A stretch of DNA of 64,000 nucleotides from Symsagittifera roscoffensis (GCF_963678635.1 NC_087065.1:19543623-19607622); one strand, 5' to 3'; numbered from the stretch's first letter, positions 1 to 11,379 are shown. Numbers and translations: made by a program. The notes: generated from the sequence alone by a model not told the origin.

Positions 1-813
1 CATAAAAGAGATTGAAATTAAACAAGACTGCTCGTATATCAGGGTGAAACCCTGAAGGTTCAGACTGCCTTTTAAGGCCAATAAGAAACCGGTTTGGGTT
101 GATTAATTGATGAAATAAATGAAAAGAAAATTTTATTAAAAAAAACTTTTCCAAAATATCATTTTTTTTTCAGTTTATCCCCCAAAAAGGCAAGTTAAAA
201 TACCCAAGGCATATCAAGCGTATCGTATTTTTATACGACCGAATTCTCGCCTCAATTTTAAACGCATTTATCTTCGCTTAAGCGTGTTATAGAAATGCAA
301 TAAATTGCCAGTTAATTATCCCAAATTGTTTGAATTAGTCTTTTACGTAATTTGACGAAAAAAGATCACAGATAAATAAAATTCTTTTGATTTTGAGCTC
401 ATGGGAACAATATTTCTCAGATGTTTTAAGACAATTCTTCAAAAAGCCATAGTTAAGTTGCAAAAAACGACTGAATAAAAATACCACCCCAAAAATAAAA
501 CTATCGCCCTTTCTTCAAAACTCGAAACAATTCAAAATCAAAAAATATTGCTGAGCATGCTTTTTTGCGCTCGCCTATTTTAGATAGAATCCGAATTTTA
601 GATGGAATTTTCAAGCTGGGCATCATTTTTTTTCAGTCAGTTTTTGTCGATCAAAAAAACAGATTTCAACAAAAAGTTTTTGAAGATGTTGACTCCCTAA
701 AACCAAACTTTACAAATTTTTCAGCTCCGATCTTTTTTTGCAAAGCTTAGGGAGTTTGAAAAATGCCAATTTGGTCATGCTCTGGACTAATTTATGCGCG
801 CTTTGTAAATTTT
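1..813. repeat. 813 bp direct repeat, copy 1
   Basis: Bases 1-813 recur almost unchanged at 2609-3421, offset 2608, with only scattered substitutions. The left end is cut by the window, so the repeat may be longer. It carries a short GGGT/ACCC hairpin near its left end. Its right end (GGTCATGCTCTGGACTAATTT) also occurs inverted near 14060-14115 and 46340-46375. No convincing protein is encoded; the 61-codon frame at 565 has no ATG. It is probably a transposon-derived repeat or the LTR-like end of a nonautonomous element. Confidence 0.85.
39..55. repeat. Small hairpin in repeat, copy 1
   Basis: TCAGGGT-GAA-ACCCTGA forms a 7 bp stem with a 3-base loop. It follows the shared flank ACAAGACTGCTCGTA. 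The same flank and a compensated version of the hairpin occur at 13844 and 46110. Confidence 0.7.
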
Positions 814-2608
814 ATTGTATGGAATTGTATGGAATTGTATGAGAAGCTTTTTTGGTGTAAGGAAGTCAACCCAGGTAGACTAGAAATTGAAATTATATAA
901 ACTTAGTCTTAAAACAATCAAAATTTTTTCAAATGTATGAAAACGGATTTCTGCTGTAATTTTTGTATGACCCATTTTCATTTAATTATTAAGAAATTTA
1001 TTGCAAAAAAATAATTGTATTTAAAAACTGACTTCAGCATTTCAAAATTGAAGTCGAAACATATAGTATTAACATAACACAGGAGAAAAGATGTCTCAGC
1101 AAAGTGCTACAACATGCAAATTTATGCTAGAGAATTTTATCATCGAAAAGTAAACTGATTTTTCAAAGAGATCATTAAAAAAGCCAAACACAATTTGTAA
1201 CGAGATGATGATTGTTTGCGAGTCAACAATCACAAAAAAAATAACGCAGACACCTGGGCGAATTTCGATAAAATAATCGCTTCTGTAGTTGCCCAGGTTG
1301 ACCAAAACGTATTGTGCATTTCCCATTTATGAGAATTTTCTTGTCATAAAACTCCATACAATTCATAACTACAGAAAAAACTAAGAAACATTGATGATAA
1401 ACTTTAGTCCATAAGTTTTTCATATGAATTTTAAAATCGGCAAAAGCTTATAGACATGGCTGAAAGCTATAAAAGAGCTCACATAAGGATATAGCCAACA
1501 GGATGGTACATAGTTTTTTGTGTCCGAAGACAAAAAGCCATCCATCCCATATTAGCTACCAGTGAGCAAACAAGATAAACTCTGAAAGCACAATATCATA
1601 TACTAAAAATTTGAAAACAAACAAAACATCGGAAAACATCTACAGACATGAGAGAACGCAAAAGCGCAACCTATTTATTAAGACATTTAATTAATATTAA
1701 TTATCTGCTAATTTTTTTGAATAATAAAAATAATTATACAGAGGCTAAATCGAGCTTGGCATCTTATGCCATGCGGTGAAAGCGTAGCATTGGAAGCTAA
1801 CAAAAAGAAAGTGAGATGGAAAAACCAACTCGAAGATAAATCGCCAACTTAAAAAAATCAAATTAAGAACTTAAAAACAGACGAGAAAAACAACTACTTG
1901 CGTTAAACAAATCTTCAGATTTTTCGAGCTCTCATTAGCGCATCAAGATGCCCACATTGGCTATCAAGTTCCGTCAAAGTTCCGAAAAATTGACCTTCGA
2001 AAATGTGTTGCATCGAACTTAGGTGAAACAGCAAAATTTTAGGGAATTTTTAAATAGCCCAAACTCCTCTGACGCTGTTATCAATTAGTGTCTGTACGAT
2101 AATGAAGCATTCAAGGCGACTTGTTTTTACTTGTAGAGAACTCCCGACGTTCAATTTTTCCATCAACAAACTGAAAGGCACCACAAGACCATTATGTTAA
2201 AGATAAGCCAACGCAATTTTTCCCCTGGTTCCAACGTTACCCCTGTAGACCGGTTGGTTGGTTAAATTTTCAGGCGTTGAAAAGTTATTTGAAAGTGAAA
2301 AGTGTGCCCTCATTGACAGAACTGTTTTGCATTTGATTGTTTACTGATGAAAATGTAGACTTTGAAAAATTGATTTGAATCATTGTAAAAACGATTTTAC
2401 TTGATAAACAAGTCTAGTTGAAAAAGAGAGATAAGAACTGAATTTTTAGCGTTAACTAATCAAAAGACTTTTTGTGGTTATGTTCGGCCTGAAAAAAAAA
2501 CTAGCATTAAAGATGAAAGATGGAACTACCTGCGCGTTTCCTTGATCTCTCATAAATTGAATGGAAAATTTTCGATTGAAACTTAATTTCAAACATAATA
2601 AAAACATA
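814..2608. other. AT-rich spacer between direct repeats
   Basis: About 1.8 kb of AT-rich sequence lies between the two 813 bp repeats. The open frames here (for example 1096-1326 and 2507-2689 on the minus strand) are short and resemble no family I know. I see no gene, RNA or regulatory site I can support. The arrangement of direct repeat, spacer, direct repeat would suit a nonautonomous LTR-type element, but I found no primer-binding site or polypurine tract. Confidence 0.5.
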
Positions 2609-3421
2609 CATAAAAGAGATTGAAATTAAACAAGACTGCTCGTATATCAGGGTGAAACCCTGAAGGTTCAGACTGCCTTTTAAGGCCAATAAGAAACCGG
2701 TTTGGGTTGATTAATTGACGAAATAAATGAAAAGAAAATTTTATTAAAAAAAACTTTTCCAAAATATCTTTTTTTTTTCAGTTTATCCCCCAAAAAGGCA
2801 AGTTAAAATACCCAAGGCATATCAAGCGTATCGTATTTTTATACGACCGAATTCTCGCCTCAATTTTTAACGCATTTATCTTCGCTTAAGCGTGTTATAG
2901 AAATGCAATAAATTGCCAGTTAATTATCCCAAATTGTTTGAATTAGTCTTTTACGTAATTTGACGAAAAAAGATCACAGATAAATAAAATTCTTTTGATT
3001 TTGAGCTCATGGGAACAATACTTCTCAGATGTTTTAAGACAATTCTTCAAAAAGCCTTAGTTAAGTTGCAAAAAACGACTGAATAAAAATACCACCCCAA
3101 AAATAAAACTATCGCCCTTTCTTCAAAACTCGAAACAATTCAAAATCAAAAAAGATTGCTGAGCATGCTTTTTTGCGCTCGCCTATTTTAGATAGAATCC
3201 GAATTTTAGATGGAATTTTCAAGCTGGGCATCATTTTTTTTCAGTCAGTTTTTGTCGATCAAAAAAACAGATTTCAACAAAAAGTTTTTGAAGATGTTGA
3301 CTCCCTAAAACCAAACTTTACAAATTTTTCACCTCCGATCTTTTTTTGCAAAGCTTAGGGAGTTTGAAAAATGCCAATTTGGTCATGCTCTGGACTAATT
3401 TATGCGCGCTTTGTAAATTTT
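2609..3421. repeat. 813 bp direct repeat, copy 2
   Basis: This is the second copy of bases 1-813, in the same orientation. The two copies diverge immediately after the shared CGCTTTGTAAATTTT. The hairpin at 2647-2663 is preserved. Confidence 0.85.
2647..2663. repeat. Small hairpin in repeat, copy 2
   Basis: Identical to the hairpin at 39-55: TCAGGGT-GAA-ACCCTGA after the flank ACAAGACTGCTCGTA. Confidence 0.7.
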
Positions 3422-3673
3422 GTTTATAACTTTGAAAGCGTAATGCAAATTTTTTATGCGTGGAGAATTAGCCCGCTCAAAAAAATCCTTTAAAATGTGA
3501 ATTGAGGCTAGCTAATTTGTCATATTAAAACTTAACGACTCAAGTTTTCACACTTGATCTCTGACAGTTTGGCCTCGTAATGAAAAAACAAGAGGAAATT
3601 TTTGATGTTTGGGAATAGATAGAAGTTTCAATCTGACAGGTTGAAAAAAAGGTGAGGTGTCAATATTTTTCAG

Positions 3674-3964
3674 GTATTGATTCGCTCTGGTATTATATGA
3701 CAGCTTCCAATGCTATCAATCAAACCTCTTACAACCTTGTCATCAACAGAAGATCTGACTCCTACAATCTGACTTTGACCCAACCATCCAGTTCAAACAT
3801 CTCATTTTCCAACGTGAATCCTGGATCGATCCTAGAGTTGCATGGCTTAGTCTTACCAGGAACTGCATACACTTTTCACGTAGAAGCGGAAATGGGCTCA
3901 AAGACGATGTGCACATACCCTCCTGGCCCGTTTACAAGAAGCGACACTGTTCGCATATGTACAC
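3674..3964 (+). CDS. Orphan exon encoding a fibronectin-III-like domain
   Basis: A 291-base open segment begins right after a worm-like splice acceptor (TATTTTTCAG, 3664-3673) and ends at a strong donor (ACAC/GTAAGTT, 3961-3971). It starts with two bases and ends with one base of split codons, so it is a symmetric phase 1-1 exon, the class typical of shuffled extracellular modules. The encoded ~97 residues have the alternating beta-strand pattern of a fibronectin-III or Ig-like fold, with a GTAYTFHVEAEMGSK strand near the end, two cysteines, and NQT, NLT and NIS glycosylation sequons. This suggests an extracellular or receptor protein. No neighbouring exons are recognisable in the window: the left side is repeat and the right side is transposon debris. 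It could be an exon of a large-intron host gene or a captured fragment. Fold assignment is by eye only. Confidence 0.5.
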
Positions 3965-4069
3965 GTAAGTTAATATACAGTTTCACTCCAAACAATTTCA
4001 TAGGTCGAAACTGGTTTCAATTTTGTTTTTTTCCGATTTTCCGTTTAAATCCCAGTTTTTAGAAAGACG

Positions 4070-4960
4070 GATTGAATTAATTCAATTTATGCAAAAGATA
4101 TGAATGCCAGGGCGGATTTAAGACTTTATCGAGGGGGCGGGGGGAGGGGTTCAAAAAACTTTTGAAATTTTGTCGACTGTTTGGGCCGACCATGGATTAT
4201 TCGAGATATCACTAAAAAGACCCCATTATAACCAAATTTTCGGCGCCGGGTTTCAAAGCGTTTTAAGGCGTTTTAAGGCGGTTTTAGGGTTTTTTTTGGA
4301 AAGCTTTGACCCAAAGTTAGCGTTTGTTTCAATGCGCCTCTGAAAGAGAGGCTGAATGAGTATATTTATTAGAAAAGGGGATCTCAGTAACTATTTCATC
4401 CACAAGATACATAGTAACAAATGGCTTTCTCTAAAAAGAAACAAGACTGCTCGTATCATAGCGAAGCCTTTTAATGTTTGGTCATGCTCTTTCATATGTT
4501 GGTCATGATACTTTCATATGTTGTTCATGCTCTTTCATAGGCAGTCGGAACATTCTTTCATCTGTTCCGACTGCCTTTTAATGTTTATGGAGCAGTAATA
4601 ACCTTAAAAAAATCAAAAGTAATCAAAAGTATTAAAAATCAATCAATTTTTTTTCTTAATTTGAAAGTTTTTTTTGAAAATTATCCCCCATACCTCCATA
4701 GGCCAAATAAAGTACAAAAGGATAGATTTCGCACAATGTAACAAATAAATTATGACAAGTAAGCTTCTTTCAACCAATTTGGAACGATTCATTAGACGGA
4801 TTAAATCTCTGCTTATAGTTTAATAGCAGGAAACTTATCGCGCGTTAATTGTCCCTAATTAGCTAAAATGGCCTTCTTTAAACCACCATAACTTTACGAA
4901 AAATGATCACAGGTGAAAAATTTTTTCACTTTCAATTTTCCACTCGGGTCTGTTGCAAAT
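4070..4960. other. Noncoding repeat-rich stretch
   Basis: No gene is seen. The stretch holds a G-rich run near 4134-4148, a degenerate copy of the ACAAGACTGCTCGTA element at 4441, short repeats of TTGGTCATGCTCTTTCATATG (about 4479-4538) and a strong hairpin at 4539-4576. Confidence 0.5.
4539..4576. repeat. Perfect 14 bp inverted repeat
   Basis: AGGCAGTCGGAACA (4539-4552), a 10-base loop, then TGTTCCGACTGCCT (4563-4576) make a perfect 14 bp stem. The right arm is followed by TTTAATG. A single-arm relative (GTTCAGACTGCCTTTTAA) follows the small hairpins at 57 and 2665, so the palindrome is probably two transposon ends brought head to head. Confidence 0.7.
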
Positions 4961-5245
4961 TTGTGTCTACCTCATTTTTGTCATCTTCCATGTGTTTTTC
5001 GTGTTCTCCGTGAATTTGTTTGTCAGCTTTGTCTTTCTTAGATTTTTCCGCTATCTTCTTTTCTTCTACGAATAAAATTTATGTTTTGCCGTTGCTTGGG
5101 GTGTCCGTAGGGAAAACTAAATCAACGATTTCTGCATGTGTTTTCTTGTTGTTCTAGAAGCTAATGGCCTCAAGAAACTTAACGCAGGCTTGGTATTCCG
5201 GAGTCTTGTCTGTGAATCACATCACTTTTATCAATGATTTTAGGC

Positions 5246-5515
5246 TTAGTTTTGTGCAAGTCTCCGTTTTGTCTGGTGGCGAAACAATTTTAAAAGTATT
5301 GTTACTTTAGCATCACGGTTTGTCTCGCTTATCGTATCAATCGGAACTGGGTTTCCGAGTGCGTTTGTCAGCGTCGATTGTCGGTTGCGTGTTGATTTTC
5401 TGGTTGCCATGACGGAGTTTGTAGGAGGCACAAGCTTTTTGTTTAGTGGTTTTGGTGAAGATGCTGCATTCATGGACGTAGTGGAAGATTGTTCGTCGTC
5501 TGACCCGCTGAGCAC
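5246..5515 (-). pseudogene. Gypsy copy 1: probable pol C-terminal tail
   Basis: This 89-codon minus-strand frame is Ser/Thr/Asn-rich and basic (for example ATRKSTRNRQSTLTN), with a non-ATG first codon. It lies directly downstream, in element orientation, of the integrase remnant at 5695-6216, and I read it as the tail of the same decayed pol. Nothing in the sequence itself names it; the assignment rests on position. Farther downstream (about 4930-5080) lies a charged stretch also found at 14840-14940 and 47105-47205. Confidence 0.35.
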
Positions 5516-5694
5516 GTTATTTTTGGCGAGTTTTTCTTGGTGAGTTCATCGCAGTTTTTTTCCTCTGTTTGGAGGCTCATGCCACGTATGGGTTGTAGTT
5601 TGTGAGTAGGGCGATCGTCTGTTCTTCCTGCAGTGGATTTTTCTCGTCTCTTAGTTGGGCTGCTCTGTTTATTTTGTTGTCCTGCAGCCTTTTC

Positions 5695-6216
5695 TTACTT
5701 TGCTAGCTTTCTTGGCAGTCCCTGCTCCGTGTCCTCATAGAACATCAGGTGTTGTGGCACGTTGAGCTGCTCTATGTCTAAAAAACGTAGAAAAATTCCG
5801 AATCTCCTCGCGGGTTTGTACGCAACATAATCGCATAGCCGGAAAGGCCTGTGAGGTCCGTATAATAGAAGAGTTATAACAAATGCGACTCCTCTATTTC
5901 TGAATAATCTTGGTTGTTTTCCGAATGTTTGTACCCATACTGGGTGTGGCGTGTACCTTAAAATTTTTCCGTCATTAGTTTTGTGCTTTTGGGGAAACCA
6001 AACATGTTGACCCAGATTCAACACGGCGGCCGATACCGGGTGTGTTAGATGAAGGCTATCAAGAACTGTTTGACGCGACTGTGCTGGTATCACAATCCGG
6101 TCGTCGATGAGTAGACAATCCTCTCGGACGTGGAGGCGGTTACGGACATTGTACCAGTATTGTCCGTATGAGGTTTTGATGGCTTCCCAACCACGTTTTT
6201 TCACAAAGTTTATCAA
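5695..6216 (-). pseudogene. Gypsy copy 1: integrase remnant lacking its catalytic core
   Basis: The first ~75 codons match the H2C2 zinc-binding segment of Ty3/gypsy integrases: a basic lead, then LDSLHLTHPVSAAV and GQHVWFPQ, equivalent to the LHxxHxG...VWWP signature. The text then runs straight into residues resembling an integrase C-terminal region. The roughly 150-residue DDE core is absent, so an internal deletion is likely. It follows the RNase H remnant (7131-7877) in the order expected for a minus-strand gypsy pol. It cannot be an active integrase. Confidence 0.6.
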
Positions 6217-6312
6217 TGGTCGTAGTCAATGGTCGAAGTCAAAGTTTAACAATTGTCGTAGTCAATGGTCGTATCAAGGGTCGTAGTCAAATTTTATCAA
6301 TGGTCGCAGCGA
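6212..6312. repeat. Short imperfect repeat of AATGGTCGTAGTC
   Basis: The phrase (A)ATGGTCGTAGTCAA recurs about six times with variants (GTCGAAGTC, GTCGTATC, GGTCGCAGC) over 100 bases. This small minisatellite has overwritten the pol sequence just upstream of the integrase remnant. Confidence 0.7.
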
Positions 6313-6383
6313 TGAAGCGGACTCCGAGTACCTCCTGTAAATTTCGCCAAAATAATCGTAGACTCCTCTGTGTTTGTGCTTTG

Positions 6384-6876
6384 CTAAATTGTAGCAATAA
6401 TTCCTTCCGTTATGAGTTTATGGCTGGCCTCGAGGGTCGTTTGTTGATTGTGTGTCAATGTTGCTGTTTCCACTTTTGTGGCTCTTTCTTTTTGGATACA
6501 AATGTTGGGATCAACGCAGCTGACACAAATTTCTTTCGATTCTTTATCGTTTGTGGGGAAGTCCGTTTGAGTGGACGTAACTATTGAAACATTTTCCGAT
6601 TGGCGCGTGTGGTCGTTAACTCCTTGTTTACCGGCCGCTGGTGTTTTAAAAAGAACTGGGTTGTCACAAAAATTATTTTTTGAGAAGTTTGTTGTTCGTT
6701 TTTGCTTTAAGGAGAGGAGTTCCCGCGCATCTTCCACGTTTGAGGTTGAAGGGGCGGTGTTTCATGGTTTTTTCTGATGATGGTCGTTTGTTCCACCGAG
6801 AGTCTGACAGGCTTTCTTTTCGATCTGATGATCCTTGCCATTGCGATGCTGATTCTTTTCGGCCCCATGTCTCCAA
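6384..6876 (-). pseudogene. Unassigned fragment within gypsy copy 1
   Basis: Two overlapping minus-strand frames (6384-6737 and 6673-6876) are polar and Lys/Thr/Asn-rich. The first contains a cysteine cluster (EICVSCVDPNICIQ). They lie between RNase H and integrase of gypsy copy 1, where a linker belongs, but I recognise no domain. A frame change separates them. This may be a pol linker or foreign sequence inserted in the element. Confidence 0.3.
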
Positions 6877-7130
6877 TGTTTTCTTTTTGGGTGCTATAAC
6901 ACCTCCCTTAAATTTTTTTTTCTAACTTTTGACTCATCGTATTGTTTTGAATGATTGCGTTAACTGAGTTTCTGCAATTTGATTTCTTTTCTAAGTGCTT
7001 GGATGAATGCAACTGAGCTGACTGATTTTTAGTTGAATTTAAGAAAGAAAACTGAATTTGGTTGAGAAATTTCAACTGACCGCTACAAGAATGGGTGGAT
7101 TATTGGAATATTAATAGAGCGTTTGAAATG

Positions 7131-7877
7131 CTATTCAATAATCCTTTGTTTTCCGCGCGCTTTTTGACCATCTGACACGGTGTTTGTTCTGATTGGCATT
7201 CTGAAATTGTTACGAATGACCTTGTCAATCAACTCGAGGTTGTTTATGAATGCATTAATTGATGCTACGATGAACTTTTCATCATACTCGCTTGAGGGTG
7301 TCGTCAATCCAACTGGATTTCTCGACATATAACCTATTGTTCCATTTTATTCCCCGCCAGATGTTTATTGTCAAACTGGAATGGGATTAGTCGGTCGATC
7401 CAGCGTGTTAGTTTACTTTGCCAAGTTTTTGATCTATCGCTTGCGTTTAAAGCGCAGATCAAAGCTTGATGGTCTGTTATGACGGTAAAACGTTTTTTTT
7501 TATAGATAGTATTTGAAAAGTTCGATGGCCCAAACTACACTGAGTAATTCTAGTTCATTCACTGAGTGTTTTTCTTAAAGTGAATTTGAAAAACTTGACG
7601 CAAAGGCTATGACCACTCATCCTTCCGCTGAATTTTGCTCTAATGACGCTCCTGAACCTGTTGTAGACGCATCGCATACAATGCGAATGTCTAAATGTTC
7701 GTCGAAGTGTTTATTTTGAGTAATTTCAGAGACTAACTTTAAAATGTTGTTGAACGAGTTTTTGTATTCTTGTTTCCAGTCAATTAGTCTTTTTGTATTT
7801 TTTGCTAATGGGCGTACTGCAGCGGCTGTTTGTGCTAATTCAGGAATAAACCGCATGAGATGACGTTTGAAACCCAT
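7131..7877 (-). pseudogene. Gypsy copy 1: RT connection and RNase H remnant
   Basis: The minus-strand frame 7877-7617 reads through the end of the RT (GFKRHLMRFIPELAQTAAAVRPL) into the first RNase H strand (FDEHLDIRIVCDASTTGSG), where the Asp of VCDAS is the first catalytic acid. Further RNase H text, ending near 7330 with WIDRLIPFQFDNKHLAGNK, is visible in another frame. Stops and frameshifts interrupt it. A plus-strand cousin of the same segment occurs at 62224-62600. Confidence 0.7.
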
Positions 7878-8033
7878 AAAACTTTTTAGTTTTTTAAAGG
7901 TTTTTGTTGGCGATAACTTTTCAATACAATCTGCTATTTTATGAGCGGTTTCATTCCCTCACTTCCTATGGTATTCCCTAACCACTCAACTTGCTTAAAT
8001 GCAAACTTACTTTTATCCAGAGATAGTATCAGG

Positions 8034-8780
8034 TTATCCACATCTAATTTTGTCATCTATTTCTGCCGGTAACTTTTCTCGATGTAGCTCAATTGATCCT
8101 TTTGTTACTCTCAGTATGTCATCTAGATACGCGTAAGTATTCGTACAATTGATAAGTGTAGAGTCAATTGCTTTCTGAAGTTCGACTGGCATGTCAGTGA
8201 CACCATCGAATCCTGTCTGAAATTGGTATGCCCCGGTGGCGTTGCTGCCAAAAAGGCTGAAATTACAATGTTCTCTGGTTGAGATATCCAATGGGATTTG
8301 TGAATACGCGTAACGCAAGTCTAGCGTTGAAAATAGTGTTTAATTTAATTTTTCCGATATGACTTCTTGTGTGATGTTGTCCAGGAGTAAGTCTACAATT
8401 GGAACCTGATTCTTGTTTTTCTGGATGACTTTTTTTTCTTGGAGTCCAAGTCCAGTTTAACTGTTTGGTTCTTTTTTTACTGTTCTTACAATTGGACTAA
8501 TGACTTGTCGATCCAAACATTTTTCTAATTTGATAATGTGTTTTTGATCAATAATTTTGTTGAGTTCTGCTTCGCCCCGTTTTTCTAGGTGCATCAGGAT
8601 GCGTCGTCCCTTTTGTTGAATTGGGCTTACCTCTTTGCTAAATTGGGTTCGCATAATGTGATTTTTTGACTTTCCAATACGTACACATAGTTGCTGAAAG
8701 TTACCTCTGACCCACTGTTTAATTTCCAGGTCTAATTCTTCCGATTCACGTATGTTCAGCAGGTTTCTCCGTTTTTAGTT
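8034..8780 (-). pseudogene. Gypsy copy 1: reverse transcriptase remnant
   Basis: In element order the frames hold the RT N-terminus (MRTQFSKEVSPIQQKGRRI, 8654 downwards), then motif A (LRYAYSQIPLDIS, from about 8318) and motif C (YLDDIL), with the linking FDGVTDMPVELQKAID helix. Typical Ty3/gypsy RT spacing is recognisable, but a frameshift near 8330-8460 and several stops divide it. It would copy element RNA into DNA if intact. Related copies are at 10412-10930 and 42907-43250. Confidence 0.75.
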
Positions 8781-9070
8781 TTCGTGAATGAGTTTTATAC
8801 CTAATTGTGGCAGTATATTTCTACCTATCATATTTGCTTTTTGATCTTCAACAATGATGAATGGGGCTGTTTGTATCTTCCAGTCTCCTGATCCAACTGT
8901 TGGAACTAGTCTCCTCTTTGGAGTTATTCTTTCACCATTGTAGCACGCTAAATTTCTGGCGGTGTCTTCCGGTGGGATACTTTTGAATACTGTTGACTTG
9001 TCGTTGTTTTCGCAACCGCCGCGCAGAATTTTCGTTCAGAAATGACATTGGGCTTCCGGAATCCGCGAAG
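8781..9070 (-). pseudogene. Gypsy copy 1: aspartic protease remnant
   Basis: Out-of-frame minus-strand text includes the ADSGSPMS-type active-site segment near 9045, a central APFIIV strand, and an IIGRNILPQLG-type flap end near 8815. This is the standard D-S/T-G ... I-G-R/N layout of retroelement proteases. Copies at 11038-11300 and 43364-43640 are more readable. Frameshifts show it is dead. Confidence 0.6.
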
Positions 9071-9149
9071 CTAATACTTCTTCTGGTTTTTTCTTTAGCT
9101 TTACGATGTGACCGCTAATATCATCTTGGGACAAATTAGTCATGTTCTT

Positions 9150-10287
9150 AGCTTTGAATGCTTCCGAAATTGCCATCACAGAAAGTTTATTGATTGATAT
9201 TTTTCCCAGCCATTTTGGATGTAAGCTGTGCGAATGCGACTGAGTCGTTATCAGTTTTGATTTCCCCTTGTTGTTCCTCGTTCAGGTCTCCATGGTTATT
9301 AACATTTGCAGATCGACAGAATTTGGCAAATTCGCCTCGCTTGGCACATTTTGAACAAATTTTATCCTTTGCTGGGTTGCAGCAATTATAGCGTTATTTT
9401 TGAATATTAAAGTAGTGTTCCGTTGTTGTTGTCCTCTTGTTTAATGTGTTCCTCTTGAATACGGTCTACCCTGGAATGCGCTTCGACCTCTTTGTGAACT
9501 TTGATTGTTAGCGTAATTATTACGACCACATGTGATGATATAAATTATTGGTTCCTGCGTGTCGTTGTTTTTTGCCCTCCGAATGAATTTATTTCTATTG
9601 TTCGACTGTGTTCAATACCTTTTTTGCGGCGTACTGCAAATTGATTTGCATCTTGTGAGCTTCGCATTTGAGCTAGTAGTTCTTCTGCAGTTTTCTTGTG
9701 GTGCATGTGTGCAGTGATCATATCTCTCACCCACTCGTCTTCTCGATCTCCACAATCAACTTCGCAACTAGTTCGACAAAATTTGCGTGGAATTGTTCAA
9801 GGCCCTTTGTTCTCTTTTACTTTCTACAGAAAAAGTTGTACCTCTCAAAAGCTACGACTCTGGTTGTGAGGAAAATATCTTCTAGAGTTGTCATGAGGTC
9901 TTTTGTGGTAACAGTGTGTAAGTCCAGACTTGATCTTTTTTGTTGAACCTGTCATTGCGCCTCGGCACCAATACATAGAAAAAAATAACTGAGTTTTTTT
10001 GCATCTGCATCATGCCAACGAAATGAATTACATAATACTCTCTTCTCCCGCGCTTTGATCACGGGGTTTTCCCAGTCGACTCGCTTCTCTTGGTTTCGAA
10101 CATCCCGCTTTTTCTTCAGTGTTTCAGTTTCACCCGTTATTTTGACCTCATAAGTAGGTTCTGGAGGTTCAACTAGTGGCGGTTCAATTCTTAGTGAGTT
10201 GCCTATTTCAATTCCGTCTTTTGCAGCTAGTGCCATCTCTAGTATTGCCGCCCACTTAGACCACGCTAATGCTAATTTAGCTGACAT
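9150..10287 (-). pseudogene. Gypsy copy 1: gag remnant
   Basis: The frame opens with ATG at 10287 (MSAKLALAWSKWAAILEMA) and runs 111 codons before a stop near 9952. Gag-like text continues in other frames through AFERYN and FHANF segments to a nucleocapsid-like CSKCAKRGEFAKFC at about 9350. That knuckle has Glu where the CCHC pattern needs His. A primer-binding site lies about 75 bases upstream. The same gag is present at 11380-12579, 16130-17063 and 43700-44883. Confidence 0.7.
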
Positions 10288-10360
10288 CTTTGGATTAAAA
10301 AATGGATTATTGTTTTGTTTGATTAAAATGGATTAATATTCTACGGGTTTTCGAATATCT

Positions 10361-10374
10361 TGCTGACTGCGCCA
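10361..10374 (-). promoter_or_regulatory. Primer-binding site, gypsy copy 1
   Basis: On the minus strand the LTR end ATGACA is followed at once by TGGCGCAGTCAGCA. A TGG start directly abutting the LTR is the retroelement PBS layout. The sequence resembles the TGGCGCAGTC sites of insect elements primed by tRNA-Ser. Only about 35 bases of LTR remain (10375-10409). Confidence 0.7.
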
Positions 10375-10411
10375 TGTCATTCCTCTACTTTTTATTGTAT
10401 TACATATTAAG

Positions 10412-10930
10412 CTAGTTTAGGAATAAACCGCATGAGATGACGTTTGACATGTCAGTGAGACCATCGAATCCTGTCTGAAATTGGTATGCCCCGGTGGCGT
10501 TGCTGCCAATAAGGCTGCAGTTACAATGTTCTCTGGTTGATATATCCAATGGGATTTGTGAATACGCGTAACTTAAGTCTAGCGTTGAAAATAGTGTTTG
10601 TTTTGATTTGTCCGATTTGACTACTTGTGTGATGTTGTCCAGGAGAAAGTCTATATTTGGCATCTGATTCTTGTTTTTCTGGATGAATTTGTTTTTTTTT
10701 CTTGGAGTCTAAGTCCAGTTTAACTGTTTGGTCCTTTTTTACTGTTAATATAATTGGACTAATAACTTGTCGATCCAAACATTTTTCTAATTTGATATTG
10801 TGTTTTTGATCAATAAATTTGATGAGTTCTGCTTCGACCCGTTTTTCTAGGTGCATCGGGATGCGTCGTCCTTTTTGTTGAATTGGGCTCACCTCATTGC
10901 TAAATCGGGTTCGCATAATGTGATTTTGTG
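10412..10930 (-). pseudogene. Gypsy copy 2: truncated RT
   Basis: The frame from 10916 carries the RT N-terminal segment (EVSPIQQKGRRI ... LEKCLDRQVISPI). A second frame (10663-10412) carries LDNITQVVK and motif A (FSTLDLSYAYSQIPLDIS). The RT then stops abruptly and joins the LTR stub of copy 1, so motif C, RNase H and integrase are deleted. The identical junction recurs at 17170-17180, showing that the deletion predates the tandem duplication. Confidence 0.7.
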
Positions 10931-11037
10931 ACTTTCCAATATGTACACATAGTGGCTGAAAGTTACCTCTGACCCATTGTTTAATTTCCAGATCTAACTC
11001 TTCCGATTCACGTATGTTCAGCAGGTTTCTCCGGTTT

Positions 11038-11300
11038 TAGTTTTCGTGAATGGGTTTTATCCCTAATTGCGGCAGTATATTTCTACCTATTATATTTGCT
11101 TTTTGATCATCAACAATGATGAATGGGGCTGTTTGTATCTTCCAGTCTCCTGATCCAGCTGTTGTTATTAGTCTCCTCTTTGGAGTTATTCTTTCACCAT
11201 TGTAGCGCTCTAAATTTCTGGCGGTGTCTTCCGGTGGGATACTTCTGAATAGCGTTGACTTGTCGTTGTTTTTGCAACCGCCGCGCAGAATTTTTGTTCA
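11038..11300 (-). pseudogene. Gypsy copy 2: aspartic protease remnant
   Basis: It is homologous to 8781-9070 and 43364-43640, with the same ISFADSGSPMS-type start, APFIIVDDQKANIIG and ILPQLGIKPIH. Frameshifts separate the parts. It lies between gag (11380-12579) and RT (10412-10930) in gypsy order. Confidence 0.6.
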
Positions 11301-11379
11301 GAAATGACATTGGGCTTCCGGAATCCGCGAAGCTAATACTTTTTCTGTTTTTTTCTTTAGCTTTACGATGTGACCGCTA

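Noticed and set aside
39-90. Helitron 3' terminus
   Set aside because: The hairpin is not followed by a CTRR end and no TC 5' end or Rep/helicase text is present.
565-3358. Two near-identical 61-codon frames (565-750 and 3173-3358)
   Set aside because: They are duplicated only because the 813 bp repeat is; both start at a non-ATG codon and show no protein-like pattern.
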